From positions 558,001 through 622,000 of the forward strand of contig NZ_FRCH01000002.1 in the NCBI RefSeq assembly GCF_900142825.1: a stretch of DNA of 64,000 nt. Direction: 5' to 3'. The number at the start of each line of letters is the position of its first letter. The stretch's first letter is position 1. The notes beneath the pieces are model-generated. The model did not search any database. It saw only the letters and a program-made list of their open reading frames with translations, and was not told the DNA's origin. Of the stretch, positions 40,615-50,596 are shown in pieces. The position numbers were made by a program, and so were the translations under genes. This stretch comes from Rhodanobacter sp. OK091. GTDB taxonomy: Bacteria; Pseudomonadota; Gammaproteobacteria; Xanthomonadales; Rhodanobacteraceae.

Positions 40615-40838
40615 AAGTGGATATTCAATCGTCGAGAATTTGCATTGACTCGGCTGTTCTTCAGCGCCGTTTCGTGGGATCGATGTTATAGGCCGAGCGT
40701 TGTCGGGCTGCCACATCAGCCCATCCACCATCGCGCGGGCTTCAATTCGTGCAGGTCGATTTCGATATTGACCTCTGCTTCGCGTCTTAGACGTTACGGT
40801 TCGAGCGAATAACCACATTTCGCGAGGAGGAACCATCC

Positions 40839-41105
40839 ATGTCCGACGAAAATGCCAAGACGCCCGCCGACCATATCGGCGATACGGTGGCGCAGCTCAA
40901 GGAGATGCGGCACTACTCCAAGAACAACGTGGAAACACTGACGGCGGCGTGGCTGTTGTTCGACGGCGAGCTGTCCAAACTGAAGCAGGCGGAGAAGATT
41001 GCCGACCTGATGGATCGACAAGGACAGCTGCACGAGGCACTGGAAACGGTGATCACCGACCTGGAAGAAGTGCTGGAGAAGATGAAGCCTGCGCCGGAAG
41101 AGTAA
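40839..41105 (+). CDS. Hypothetical 88-aa helical protein
   Basis: I do not recognise this protein. It is 88 aa, soluble, charged and almost entirely helical by composition, with no Cys, no signal peptide and no membrane segment. Leu/Glu/Lys spacing in LSKLKQAEKIADLMDRQGQL and LETVITDLEEVLEKMKP suggests coiled-coil pairing. A strong GAGGAGG Shine-Dalgarno 7-8 nt before the ATG supports real translation. The 224-bp gap before it contains no other gene. It converges with the Fic gene, with only 22 bp between stops, and its base composition is closer to the host average than the helicase gene is. It could be an independent small protein or a regulator of its neighbours. Confidence 0.7.
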   Translation: MSDENAKTPADHIGDTVAQLKEMRHYSKNNVETLTAAWLLFDGELSKLKQAEKIADLMDRQGQLHEALETVITDLEEVLEKMKPAPEE

Positions 41106-41127
41106 GCGTGCGGATTTTCGACAGCCT

Positions 41128-42252
41128 TCAAACGTGGACGGGATCGTTGCCGTAGGGCTGCACGGGATGATCGTCGCTGGTAAGTAGGCGGACGAAGTTG
41201 GGATGGATGAACAGCTTTTCGCGACCGACCTTGATCTCGCGCAACATGCCCAGGTCGGCCAGCTGTTTCAGATATACCGAGGCGGTCTGGCGCTTGGCGA
41301 TGTCGGCTTCCACCAGGTTCTGGATGCGGCAGTACGGTTGTACGAACAGCATGTCGACCAACTCGCGCGTGTAGATCTTCGATGCACGAGTCTTGACGAA
41401 GGCGGTAGCCTGAGCTTGCAGTAGCTGGATGGCTTGTATCTTGGCGGTGGTCCACTGGGCGGTGTCGGTTACCGCGGCCAGCATGAAACCGACCCACGCC
41501 TCCCAGGCACCGTCGCGCGTGACCGCCAGCAGGTTGCGGTAGTAGTCGGCACGGTGCCGCAGGATGTAACGCGACAGATACAGCACCGGCTGGGTGAGCA
41601 GGCCTTGCTCCACCAGCAGCAATAGATTGAGCACACGTCCGGTGCGGCCGTTGCCATCGAGAAATGGATGGATCGCCTCGAACTGGTAATGCGCCACGGC
41701 CATGCGGATCAGCGGATCGATCTCGGTGTGCTCGTGGATGAAGCGCTCCCAGTTGGCCAGCTTTTCGCGCAACAGTGCCTCGCCGACCGGCGGGGTATAG
41801 ATCAGCTCGCCGGTGGCGGCATTGGCCAGTGCAGTGCCCGGTATTCGCCGGATATCCATGACGATGTTCTTGAGTTGACTGCACACCTGGATCGCGGTGT
41901 TGGTGCTGAGTGGTCGATGCTTGAGCGAGACAAACCCTTCGTAGAGCGCACTGCGATAGCGCAGGGCTTCCTTGGTGGCTGGGTCGTCCGCTTGGTCTTC
42001 CATCTGCGCGTAGCGGAACAACGCGTCGCTGGTGGTGACTATGTTTTCGATCTCGCTGCTGGCCTGGGCTTCCAATAATGGAATGGTGTTGATCAGTACC
42101 GCCTGATTCGGAATCAGGTCGCCGGCACTTTTCAATGCCGCCAGCGCCGCCCGTGCCTCAATGCATGCCTTGAGCAGCGGCTTGCTTTCGATATCGGCAG
42201 CCGGTGGCAGCTCGGGCAGGGTGTTGTACGGCTGCTTGGGATCGAAAGGCAT
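41128..42252 (-). CDS. Class II Fic-domain AMP-transferase with C-terminal winged helix
   Basis: A 374-aa Fic protein. The active-site motif [12 protein letters not shown] spans 195-206 with the catalytic His195. The N-terminal inhibitory helix contains S65-x3-E69-N70 (SSEIEN), the class II auto-inhibition motif that blocks ATP positioning. The C-terminal ~90 residues form a winged-helix-like domain ([20 protein letters not shown]). Fic proteins of this SoFic-like architecture transfer AMP to hydroxyl side chains; the target is unknown. The ATG at 42252 is chosen because [17 protein letters not shown] is typical; the frame continues upstream through the operator array and is rejected. The HTH suggests direct autoregulation at 42271-42396. 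Confidence 0.9.
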   Translation of the reverse strand: MPFDPKQPYNTLPELPPAADIESKPLLKACIEARAALAALKSAGDLIPNQAVLINTIPLLEAQASSEIENIVTTSDALFRYAQMEDQADDPATKEALRYRSALYEGFVSLKHRPLSTNTAIQVCSQLKNIVMDIRRIPGTALANAATGELIYTPPVGEALLREKLANWERFIHEHTEIDPLIRMAVAHYQFEAIHPFLDGNGRTGRVLNLLLLVEQGLLTQPVLYLSRYILRHRADYYRNLLAVTRDGAWEAWVGFMLAAVTDTAQWTTAKIQAIQLLQAQATAFVKTRASKIYTRELVDMLFVQPYCRIQNLVEADIAKRQTASVYLKQLADLGMLREIKVGREKLFIHPNFVRLLTSDDHPVQPYGNDPVHV

Positions 42253-42270
42253 AGTTGGGCTCCTGTCCAT

Positions 42271-42396
42271 ATCGACGTGTTGGCGGAACATGTCGATGGT
42301 GTCGACAGTAGGGTAAAACATGTCGATATTCAATAAATATTTCGACATGAATTCGAGATATGTCGATGGAATCGACACGTCAGCCCGATATGTCGA
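42271..42396. promoter_or_regulatory. Helically phased TGTCGA operator array upstream of the Fic gene
   Basis: TGTCGA occurs on the plus strand at 42291, 42300, 42321, 42361 and 42391, and its complement TCGACA at 42302, 42342 and 42372. A degenerate copy (atcgacgtg) lies at 42271. Pairs form two 17-bp palindromes with 5-bp spacers (42291-42307 and 42361-42377) and one 27-bp form with a 15-bp spacer (42321-42347), exactly 10 bp longer. Plus-strand sites are spaced 30, 40 and 30 bp, so all face the same side of the helix. The array starts 19 bp upstream of the Fic start codon and is likely a cooperative operator. Confidence 0.7.
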
Positions 42397-42399
42397 TGG

Positions 42400-42737
42400 G
42401 CGTACCTTTGGTGATTGGCACGGCAGGATCCAGCGGGTCCTGAGTAGTGAGTGCCACGACTTCGACCAGGTCATCGTTGCCAAGGGCGCCGCTGCCGCAC
42501 ACGGACGGGCTCTCTTTTTGATGCGGCGACCCGGGCTGCTGTCACTTCGAAAGATCCGGAAGGTCATGCATGACTTCCGGCGGTATTTCGAGAGCGGTGT
42601 CAGGCCTCACTATCGGGAAAACGAGGAGCTTGCTCTTGCAGGGCTCGCTTCGTTGCAGTTCTTTTTACTCGACACCTTTGAGCCGTCATCAACCTAGTTG
42701 GCGGCTGGCATGTCGAGTTCACCTTTGAGGGGATGTC
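42400..42737. other. Intergenic region without a confident gene
   Basis: This stretch lies between the Fic operator array and the M1 peptidase. A plus-strand frame (42320-42697, 125 codons) is open, but it starts inside the operator array, shows no recognisable domain and has no good Shine-Dalgarno. It could be a decayed gene. The last ~35 bp contain a gagggg Shine-Dalgarno for the peptidase. Nothing else is seen. Confidence 0.4.
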
Positions 42738-45392
42738 ATGCGTAGCATTCTGGTTTCGGCGATTGCCCTGGCGCTTGCCGGCGTTTCAATGACGGGCATG
42801 GCGGCGACGCCGCTCGTCGCGTCCCATGCCGAGCTTGCCACCACCCAGTTGCCGCGCAGTGTGCGGCCCAGCCATTACGACGTGGCGGTGACGCCGCATG
42901 CGGACAAGCTGAGTTTCGACGGCACGGTAACGGTGACGGTCGATGTGCTGCAGCCGACTGCCAGCATCACGCTCAATGCGATCGACATGACGTTCTCGTC
43001 GGTGAGCCTGAAGCCGACCCGGCTTCGGGTCACCGCTCTCGCGCCGCCGAAGGTGTCGGTGGATGCCGCTGCACAGACGGCGACGTTCACCTTCGCGGGG
43101 CCGATCCCGGTCGGCAACTACACGCTGACGATGAGCTATACCGGCAAGATCGGCACCCAGGCCAACGGCTTGTTCGCGATCGACTACGACACCAAGGCGG
43201 GCAAGAAGCGCGCGCTGTATACGCAGTTCGAAAATTCCGACGCACGCCGCTTCATCCCGTCATGGGACGAGCCGGCGTACAAGGCCACCTTCAATCTGGA
43301 AGTGACCGTGCCGAGTGGCGAGATGGCGGTGAGCAACATGCCGGCCGCGTCGAAGACCGACCTCGGCAACGGCATGACGCGCGTGCAGTTCCAGCCGTCG
43401 CCGAAGATGTCGACTTATCTGCTGTTCTTCGGGCTGGGCGAGTTCGATCGCGCCACCGCCACTTCCGATGGCACCGAGATCGGCGTGATCACGCAGAAGG
43501 GGCTGACCTCACAGGCCGGCTTCACGCTGAAATCGGGCAGTGACGTGCTGCACGAATATAACGACTACTTCGGCGTGCCGTTCCCGCTGCCGAAGCTGGA
43601 CAACATCGCCTCGCCGGGCAGCAGTCAGTTCTTCTCGGCGATGGAGAACTGGGGCGCGATCTACACGTTCGAATACGCGCTGCTGCTCGATCCCTCGATC
43701 TCGACGCAGTCGGACAAGCAGCAGGTGTTCAACACCGCCGCGCACGAAATGGCGCACCAGTGGTTCGGCGATCTGGTCACGATGCGCTGGTGGGACGACT
43801 TGTGGCTCAACGAGGGCTTTGCCTCGTGGATGGCTGCGCGCACCACCGAGAAGCTGCATCCGGAATGGCATACCGATCTCGACGCGGTGGGCACGCGCGA
43901 AGGTGCGATGTCGCGCGACGCGGTGGCCACCACGCACCCGGTGGTGCAGCACGTGGAGACGGTGGAGCAGGCCAGTCAGGCGTTCGACGCCATCACCTAT
44001 TCCAAGGGCGAAGCGGTGATCCGCATGCTGGAAGCCTACGTCGGCGCGGACACCTGGCGCGACGGCGTGCGCCGCTATATCAAGGCGCATGCGTACAACA
44101 ACACGGTGTCCGACGATCTGTGGCGCGAAGTGCAGGCCGCCGCGGGCAAGCCGATCACTCAGATCGCGCATGATTTCACCTTGCAGCCGGGCGTTCCGCT
44201 GATCCGCGTGGAGGCGTCCGCGTGCAGCGGCGGCAAGACCACGCTGAAGCTGACTCAGGGCGAATTCACCAAGGACCGCCCGAACAAGACTCCGCTGAAG
44301 TGGCATGTGCCGGTGATCGCACAGAGCGTGGGCGGCGAGCCGGCACGCACGGTGGTAGATGGCACGGCTACGCTGTCGGTGCCCGGCTGCGGCCCGGTGC
44401 TGGTCAATGCCGGGCAGAGCGGCTACTACCGCACGTTGTACTCGCCGGCGCAGTTCGCGGCGATCAAGGGCGATTTCGCCAAGCTGGCTCCGATCGACCA
44501 GATGGGCTTGATGGGCGACACCTGGGCGCTGGGCATGGCCGGGCTGGAGCCGGCGTCGAGCTATCTGGATCTGGCCCAGGCCACACCGGCGAACGCCGAT
44601 CCCCAGATCTGGGGCGATATCGCCGGCAGCTTCTCCGGCCTGCATCAGTACTACCGCGGCGACAAGGCCCGGCAGGCACGCTTCGATGCGTTCGCGCTGA
44701 AGCAGTTGCAGCCGGTATTCGCACGTATCGGTTGGGAGGCCAAGGCGGACGAAGGCGACCCGACCACGATTCTGCGCACGCAACTGATCGGCGTGTTGGC
44801 TGACCTGGGCGACACCGCCGTGATCAAGGAGGCGCAGCGCCGCTACGCGGCACAGGCCAGCGACCCGAAGGCGATACCGGCTGCCTTGCGCAAGACCATT
44901 CTTGCGGTCGTGGCGCGGCACGCCGATGCGGCCACCTGGGACAAGCTGCATGCGATGGCGAAGGCCGAAACGACGCCGCTGATCAAGGATCAGCTGTACT
45001 CGCTGCTGTCCGTCGCCGAGGACGATGCGCTGGCCCAGCGCGCGCTGGACATGGCACTCACCGACGAACCGGGCGCCACCAACAGCGCCCGCATGATCGG
45101 CGTCGTTGGGTACCAGCATCCGGACATGGCGTTCGACTTCGCATTGGCGCATCGTGCCCAGGTAGACAAGCTGGTCGACTCGACCTCGAGCAGCCGCTAC
45201 TACCCGGGACTCGGCGGCAGTTCGAACGATCCGGCGATGATCGGCAAGATCAAGGCCTACGCCGACGCTCACATTGCAGCCGGCTCGCGCCGCGCCGCCG
45301 ATACGGTGATCGCCAACATCCAATACCGCATGATGGTGCGCAGCGAGCGCCTGCCGGCGATCGACGCGTGGCTGGCGAAGAACGGCGGCTGA
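42738..45392 (+). CDS. Exported M1-family aminopeptidase (aminopeptidase N-like)
   Basis: An 884-aa periplasmic or secreted zinc aminopeptidase. A signal peptide (~1-22, ending GMAA) leads into the N-terminal beta domain (VRPSHYDVAVTPHADKLSFD). The catalytic domain has the exopeptidase motif SAMEN (in QFFSAMENWGAI, a Ser-for-Gly variant of GAMEN) and the zinc site HEMAH (336-340) with Glu359 in LNEGFASW. An ERAP1-like C-terminal helical domain completes it. It removes N-terminal residues from peptides and, with the S46 peptidase at 29-31 kb, indicates periplasmic peptide scavenging. Confidence 0.94.
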   Translation: MRSILVSAIALALAGVSMTGMAATPLVASHAELATTQLPRSVRPSHYDVAVTPHADKLSFDGTVTVTVDVLQPTASITLNAIDMTFSSVSLKPTRLRVTALAPPKVSVDAAAQTATFTFAGPIPVGNYTLTMSYTGKIGTQANGLFAIDYDTKAGKKRALYTQFENSDARRFIPSWDEPAYKATFNLEVTVPSGEMAVSNMPAASKTDLGNGMTRVQFQPSPKMSTYLLFFGLGEFDRATATSDGTEIGVITQKGLTSQAGFTLKSGSDVLHEYNDYFGVPFPLPKLDNIASPGSSQFFSAMENWGAIYTFEYALLLDPSISTQSDKQQVFNTAAHEMAHQWFGDLVTMRWWDDLWLNEGFASWMAARTTEKLHPEWHTDLDAVGTREGAMSRDAVATTHPVVQHVETVEQASQAFDAITYSKGEAVIRMLEAYVGADTWRDGVRRYIKAHAYNNTVSDDLWREVQAAAGKPITQIAHDFTLQPGVPLIRVEASACSGGKTTLKLTQGEFTKDRPNKTPLKWHVPVIAQSVGGEPARTVVDGTATLSVPGCGPVLVNAGQSGYYRTLYSPAQFAAIKGDFAKLAPIDQMGLMGDTWALGMAGLEPASSYLDLAQATPANADPQIWGDIAGSFSGLHQYYRGDKARQARFDAFALKQLQPVFARIGWEAKADEGDPTTILRTQLIGVLADLGDTAVIKEAQRRYAAQASDPKAIPAALRKTILAVVARHADAATWDKLHAMAKAETTPLIKDQLYSLLSVAEDDALAQRALDMALTDEPGATNSARMIGVVGYQHPDMAFDFALAHRAQVDKLVDSTSSSRYYPGLGGSSNDPAMIGKIKAYADAHIAAGSRRAADTVIANIQYRMMVRSERLPAIDAWLAKNGG

Positions 45393-45414
45393 TCCCCGGC
45401 TGCGGTTTGACTGC

Positions 45415-45448
45415 AAGGAAGCCCCGCACTGCGGGGCTTCCTTTTTTT
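45415..45448 (+). terminator. Rho-independent terminator of the M1 peptidase
   Basis: A 13-bp stem, aaggaagccccgc and gcggggcttcctt around act, is followed by a T-run and begins 23 bp after the stop. Confidence 0.93.
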
Positions 45449-45559
45449 GTGCTGGCCTCGCGCATCGGCGGTTTGCCGTTGGCTTGCTTCCGGATCCGGG
45501 CGCGGCGATATGATCGCGGACGTGCGCTGCCGCATTTCCACCAATCGAGCCCGAAAGCG

Positions 45560-46498
45560 ATGGTCGATACCGAGAACAAGATGGAACCCGACAGCGCGGT
45601 CTACAAGACCTTGCTGGAATCGACCAAGGCGATTCCGTGGAAGATCGATTGGGGCACCATGCAGTTCGCCTACATCGGGCCGCAGATCGAGGCGCTGCTG
45701 GGGTGGACGCCGTCGAGCTGGGTGACGGTGGAGGACTGGGCTGGTCGCATGCATCCCGAGGATCGCGAGCGGGTGGTGAATTTCTGCGTGGCGCAATCGC
45801 AAGCCGGCGTGGACCATGAGGCCGACTACCGAGCGCTGACCCGCGACGGCCACTACGTGTGGATCCGCGACGTGGTGCATGTGGTGCGCAACGAGGACGG
45901 CACGGTGGATTCGCTGATCGGCTTCATGTTCGACATCAGCGAGCGCAAGCAGACCGAGCAGCAGCTGATCACCTTGCAGAAGGAACTGGAAGAGCTTTCC
46001 TTCCGCGACGGCCTGACCGGCGTCGCCAACCGCCGCCGTTTCGACGCGCTGATGGAGCTCGAATGGAGCAACGCGCGGCGCAACCGGCAGCCGCTGTCGC
46101 TGATCATGCTGGATATCGATTATTTCAAGCAGTACAACGACTGCTACGGTCATCTCGAAGGCGACATCTGCCTGAAGCGCGTGGCGCAAATACTGAGTTC
46201 AGCCGCGACGCGGGCACGCGATCTGCTGGCCCGCTTCGGCGGCGAGGAATTCGTGCTGGTGTTGCCGGAAACCGACGAGGCCGCCGCCCGCAAGCTGGCC
46301 GAACGCTGCCGCGACCTGATCCTGGGCCAGCAGATTCCGCACGAACAATCCCCGATCAGCTCGGTGCTGACGGTCAGCCTAGGCGTGGGTACCGTGATAC
46401 CCGGCCACGACGACGAGCTGCTGCCGTTCATCGGCAAGGTCGACAAGCGGCTGTACGAGGCCAAGCAGCAGGGCCGGAACTGCATCGTCGCGGGATGA
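45560..46498 (+). CDS. PAS-GGDEF diguanylate cyclase
   Basis: A 312-aa cytoplasmic signalling protein. A PAS/PAC domain (~15-135) contains FAYIGPQIEALLGW and RDGHYVWIRDVVHVV. The GGDEF domain (~150-312) starts with FRDGLTGVANRRRFD. Its active site is GGEEF (227-231), a functional variant, and an RxxD inhibitory I-site (RARD) sits exactly five residues before it. It should make c-di-GMP from two GTP with product inhibition, under control of the PAS ligand, which is unknown. The ATG at 45560 is used; the frame opens upstream inside the preceding terminator. Confidence 0.92.
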   Translation: MVDTENKMEPDSAVYKTLLESTKAIPWKIDWGTMQFAYIGPQIEALLGWTPSSWVTVEDWAGRMHPEDRERVVNFCVAQSQAGVDHEADYRALTRDGHYVWIRDVVHVVRNEDGTVDSLIGFMFDISERKQTEQQLITLQKELEELSFRDGLTGVANRRRFDALMELEWSNARRNRQPLSLIMLDIDYFKQYNDCYGHLEGDICLKRVAQILSSAATRARDLLARFGGEEFVLVLPETDEAAARKLAERCRDLILGQQIPHEQSPISSVLTVSLGVGTVIPGHDDELLPFIGKVDKRLYEAKQQGRNCIVAG

Positions 46499-46526
46499 AA
46501 GAAAAGGCCCCGCATGCGGGGCCTCT
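46498..46526 (-). terminator. Rho-independent terminator of gcvP
   Basis: An 8-9-bp stem, ggccccgc/gcggggcc around AT, is followed on the minus strand by TTTTCTTT, just beyond the gcvP stop codon. The convergent diguanylate cyclase gene ends at its edge and probably shares it. Confidence 0.85.
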
Positions 46527-46549
46527 CGTACTTCGAGTGAATCGCGGGC

Positions 46550-49435
<2,886 letters not shown>

Positions 49436-49489
49436 GACGGGCGTCCGGAAATGGCCGATAAAGGCCGGACGTGCGTGCCGCACGTGGGG

Positions 49490-49685
49490 CGCCCCTCTGT
49501 CCTTTTGCCTGAGAGTTTGGAGGCGGAAGCCTCGTGCCCCTTCGGCGGCGGCTTGCGCCGATGAAGGCAGCCGCTCTCTCCAGAGTGTTTACGCGTGATG
49601 GTACGGGGCCTGAGCGATTACGGGCGTTGCGTCTTCGGCAGCGGACATGCTCTTTAACGGAGCGGTCCGCTTCTCCCACCAAACG
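49490..49685 (-). ncRNA. Tandem glycine riboswitch upstream of gcvP
   Basis: Read on the minus strand, aptamer 1 (about 49683 down to 49604) contains GGGAGAAGCGG, GCTGCCGAAGACGCAA and AATCGCTCAGGCCCC with a following GTACC. Aptamer 2 (about 49587 down to 49493) contains CTCTGGAGAGAGCGG, GCCGAAGGGGCA and AACTCTCAGGCAAAAGGACAG. Two aptamers in tandem with a short linker are the classic cooperative glycine ON-switch of gcv genes. The 3' end lies about 55 nt before the gcvP start, leaving room for an expression platform near the ggccggac/gtgcgtgccgcac hairpins. The 350-bp intergenic region holds no other gene. Confidence 0.93.
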
Positions 49686-49785
49686 TTTACCTCGGGGATT
49701 ATACAGGCGGCGCGGACCGGTGACGATCACCGGAATCCATACGGTTTATGCTTGGTAACCCGCCCCGCACCTCAAGGCCTGCTCC

Positions 49786-50193
49786 ATGATCCGCATCGCT
49801 GAAATCGACCACGTGGTATTGCGCGCCATCGACATCGTGGCGATGCAACGTTTCTACTGCGACGTACTCGGCTGCCGCGAGGAGCGCCGGCAGGACGAGA
49901 TCGGCCTGGTGCAGCTGCGAGCAGGCGCCTCATTGATCGACCTGGTCAGCATCGATGGCAAGCTCGGTCGTCACGGTGGCGTCGCACCAGGTGGCGAAGG
50001 CCACAACATGGATCACCTGTGCCTGCGCGTCGAGGATTACGATGAAGCGGCGATCCTCGCGCACCTTAAAACACACGGCGTGCGCATCGGCGAGCTGGGT
50101 TCGCGCTATGGCGCGCGAGGCGAGGGCCCGTCGATCTACCTGTACGACCCGCAGGGCAACATGATCGAGCTAAAGGGGCCAGCGGCGGTTTGA
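49786..50193 (+). CDS. VOC-family (glyoxalase/dioxygenase superfamily) protein
   Basis: A 135-aa protein with two beta-alpha-beta-beta-beta modules: IAEIDHVVLRAIDIVAMQRFY with the first metal His, and NMDHLCLRVEDYDEA with the second. The C-terminal SIYLYDPQGNMIELKGP carries the typical Glu ligand. Glyoxalase I, fosfomycin-resistance and other VOC enzymes share this pattern, and the substrate cannot be chosen from sequence. It is divergent from gcvP, with the glycine riboswitch region between them. Confidence 0.85.
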   Translation: MIRIAEIDHVVLRAIDIVAMQRFYCDVLGCREERRQDEIGLVQLRAGASLIDLVSIDGKLGRHGGVAPGGEGHNMDHLCLRVEDYDEAAILAHLKTHGVRIGELGSRYGARGEGPSIYLYDPQGNMIELKGPAAV

Positions 50194-50205
50194 TGCCTGG
50201 TTGAG

Positions 50206-50321
50206 CCCCTCTCCCTGTGCAAGAGGGGTTGGGGTGAGGGTTCGGGCGAAGCGTTAATTTCGACGCAGGAACCGAACCCTCATCCGTCGCTACGCGCCAC
50301 CTTCTCCCGGAGGGAGAGGGG
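50206..50321. repeat. Nested inverted repeat (REP/BIME-like)
   Basis: The outer arms cccctctccct (50206-50216) and agggagagggg (50311-50321), and the inner arms gagggttcgg (50236-50245) and ccgaaccctc (50272-50281), are perfect complements. The cccctctccc element is a very common proteobacterial intergenic repeat; a related stem occurs after pstS at 57833-57876. Confidence 0.7.
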
Positions 50322-50345
50322 AAAAGCTGAACCCTGAAAAGACGA

Positions 50346-50366
50346 AAGCCGCCTCGAGAGGCGGCC
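50346..50366 (-). terminator. Hairpin downstream of tRNA-Leu
   Basis: A gccgcctc/gaggcggc stem lies 14 bp past the tRNA 3' end on the minus strand and is followed by ctttcgtctttt. The T-run is interrupted, so it is a moderate-quality terminator. Confidence 0.6.
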
Positions 50367-50378
50367 TTCGTTTACAAT

Positions 50379-50465
50379 TGGTGCCCAGGAGAGGACTCGA
50401 ACCTCCACGGAGTTGCCCCCGCTAGCACCTGAAGCTAGTGCGTCTACCAATTCCGCCACCTGGGC
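50379..50465 (-). tRNA. tRNA-Leu(CAG)
   Basis: An 87-nt class II tRNA including an encoded CCA. On the minus strand the acceptor strands are GCCCAGG and CCTGGGC. The D arm reads GGCGGAATTGGTAGACGC. The anticodon stem-loop CTAGC-TTCAGGT-GCTAG places CAG as anticodon. A variable arm (GGGGGCAACTCC-type) and the T arm GGAGGTTCGAGTCCTCT follow. It reads the CUG codon, the dominant leucine codon in this genome. No integrase or att duplication is seen beside it. Confidence 0.96.
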
Positions 50466-50596
50466 AGGTGTCACACCGCTCTGCGAGCTGCGTGAGCCGC
50501 GTAATGTAGGCATCTGTCGGTAGCTTGTCAACACTTTTCACAATCATTCATCGCGTCGTGTCATTCTCCGCGCCGCAGATACCACAAGGATATTTA

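Noticed and set aside
42291..42396. TGTCGA repeats as a CRISPR array or plasmid iterons
   Set aside because: The repeats are hexamers in inverted pairs with 5- or 15-bp spacers, no spacers of 30 bp between long repeats, no cas genes and no replication gene.
42253..42567. Extended N-terminus for the Fic protein
   Set aside because: It is encoded by the operator repeats and contains no conserved residues; [10 protein letters not shown] at 42252 fits the family.
50379..50465. tRNA-Leu as the attachment site of an integrated island
   Set aside because: No integrase gene and no duplicated tRNA 3' end were found; the flanks are core genes (gcvP side and rnr).
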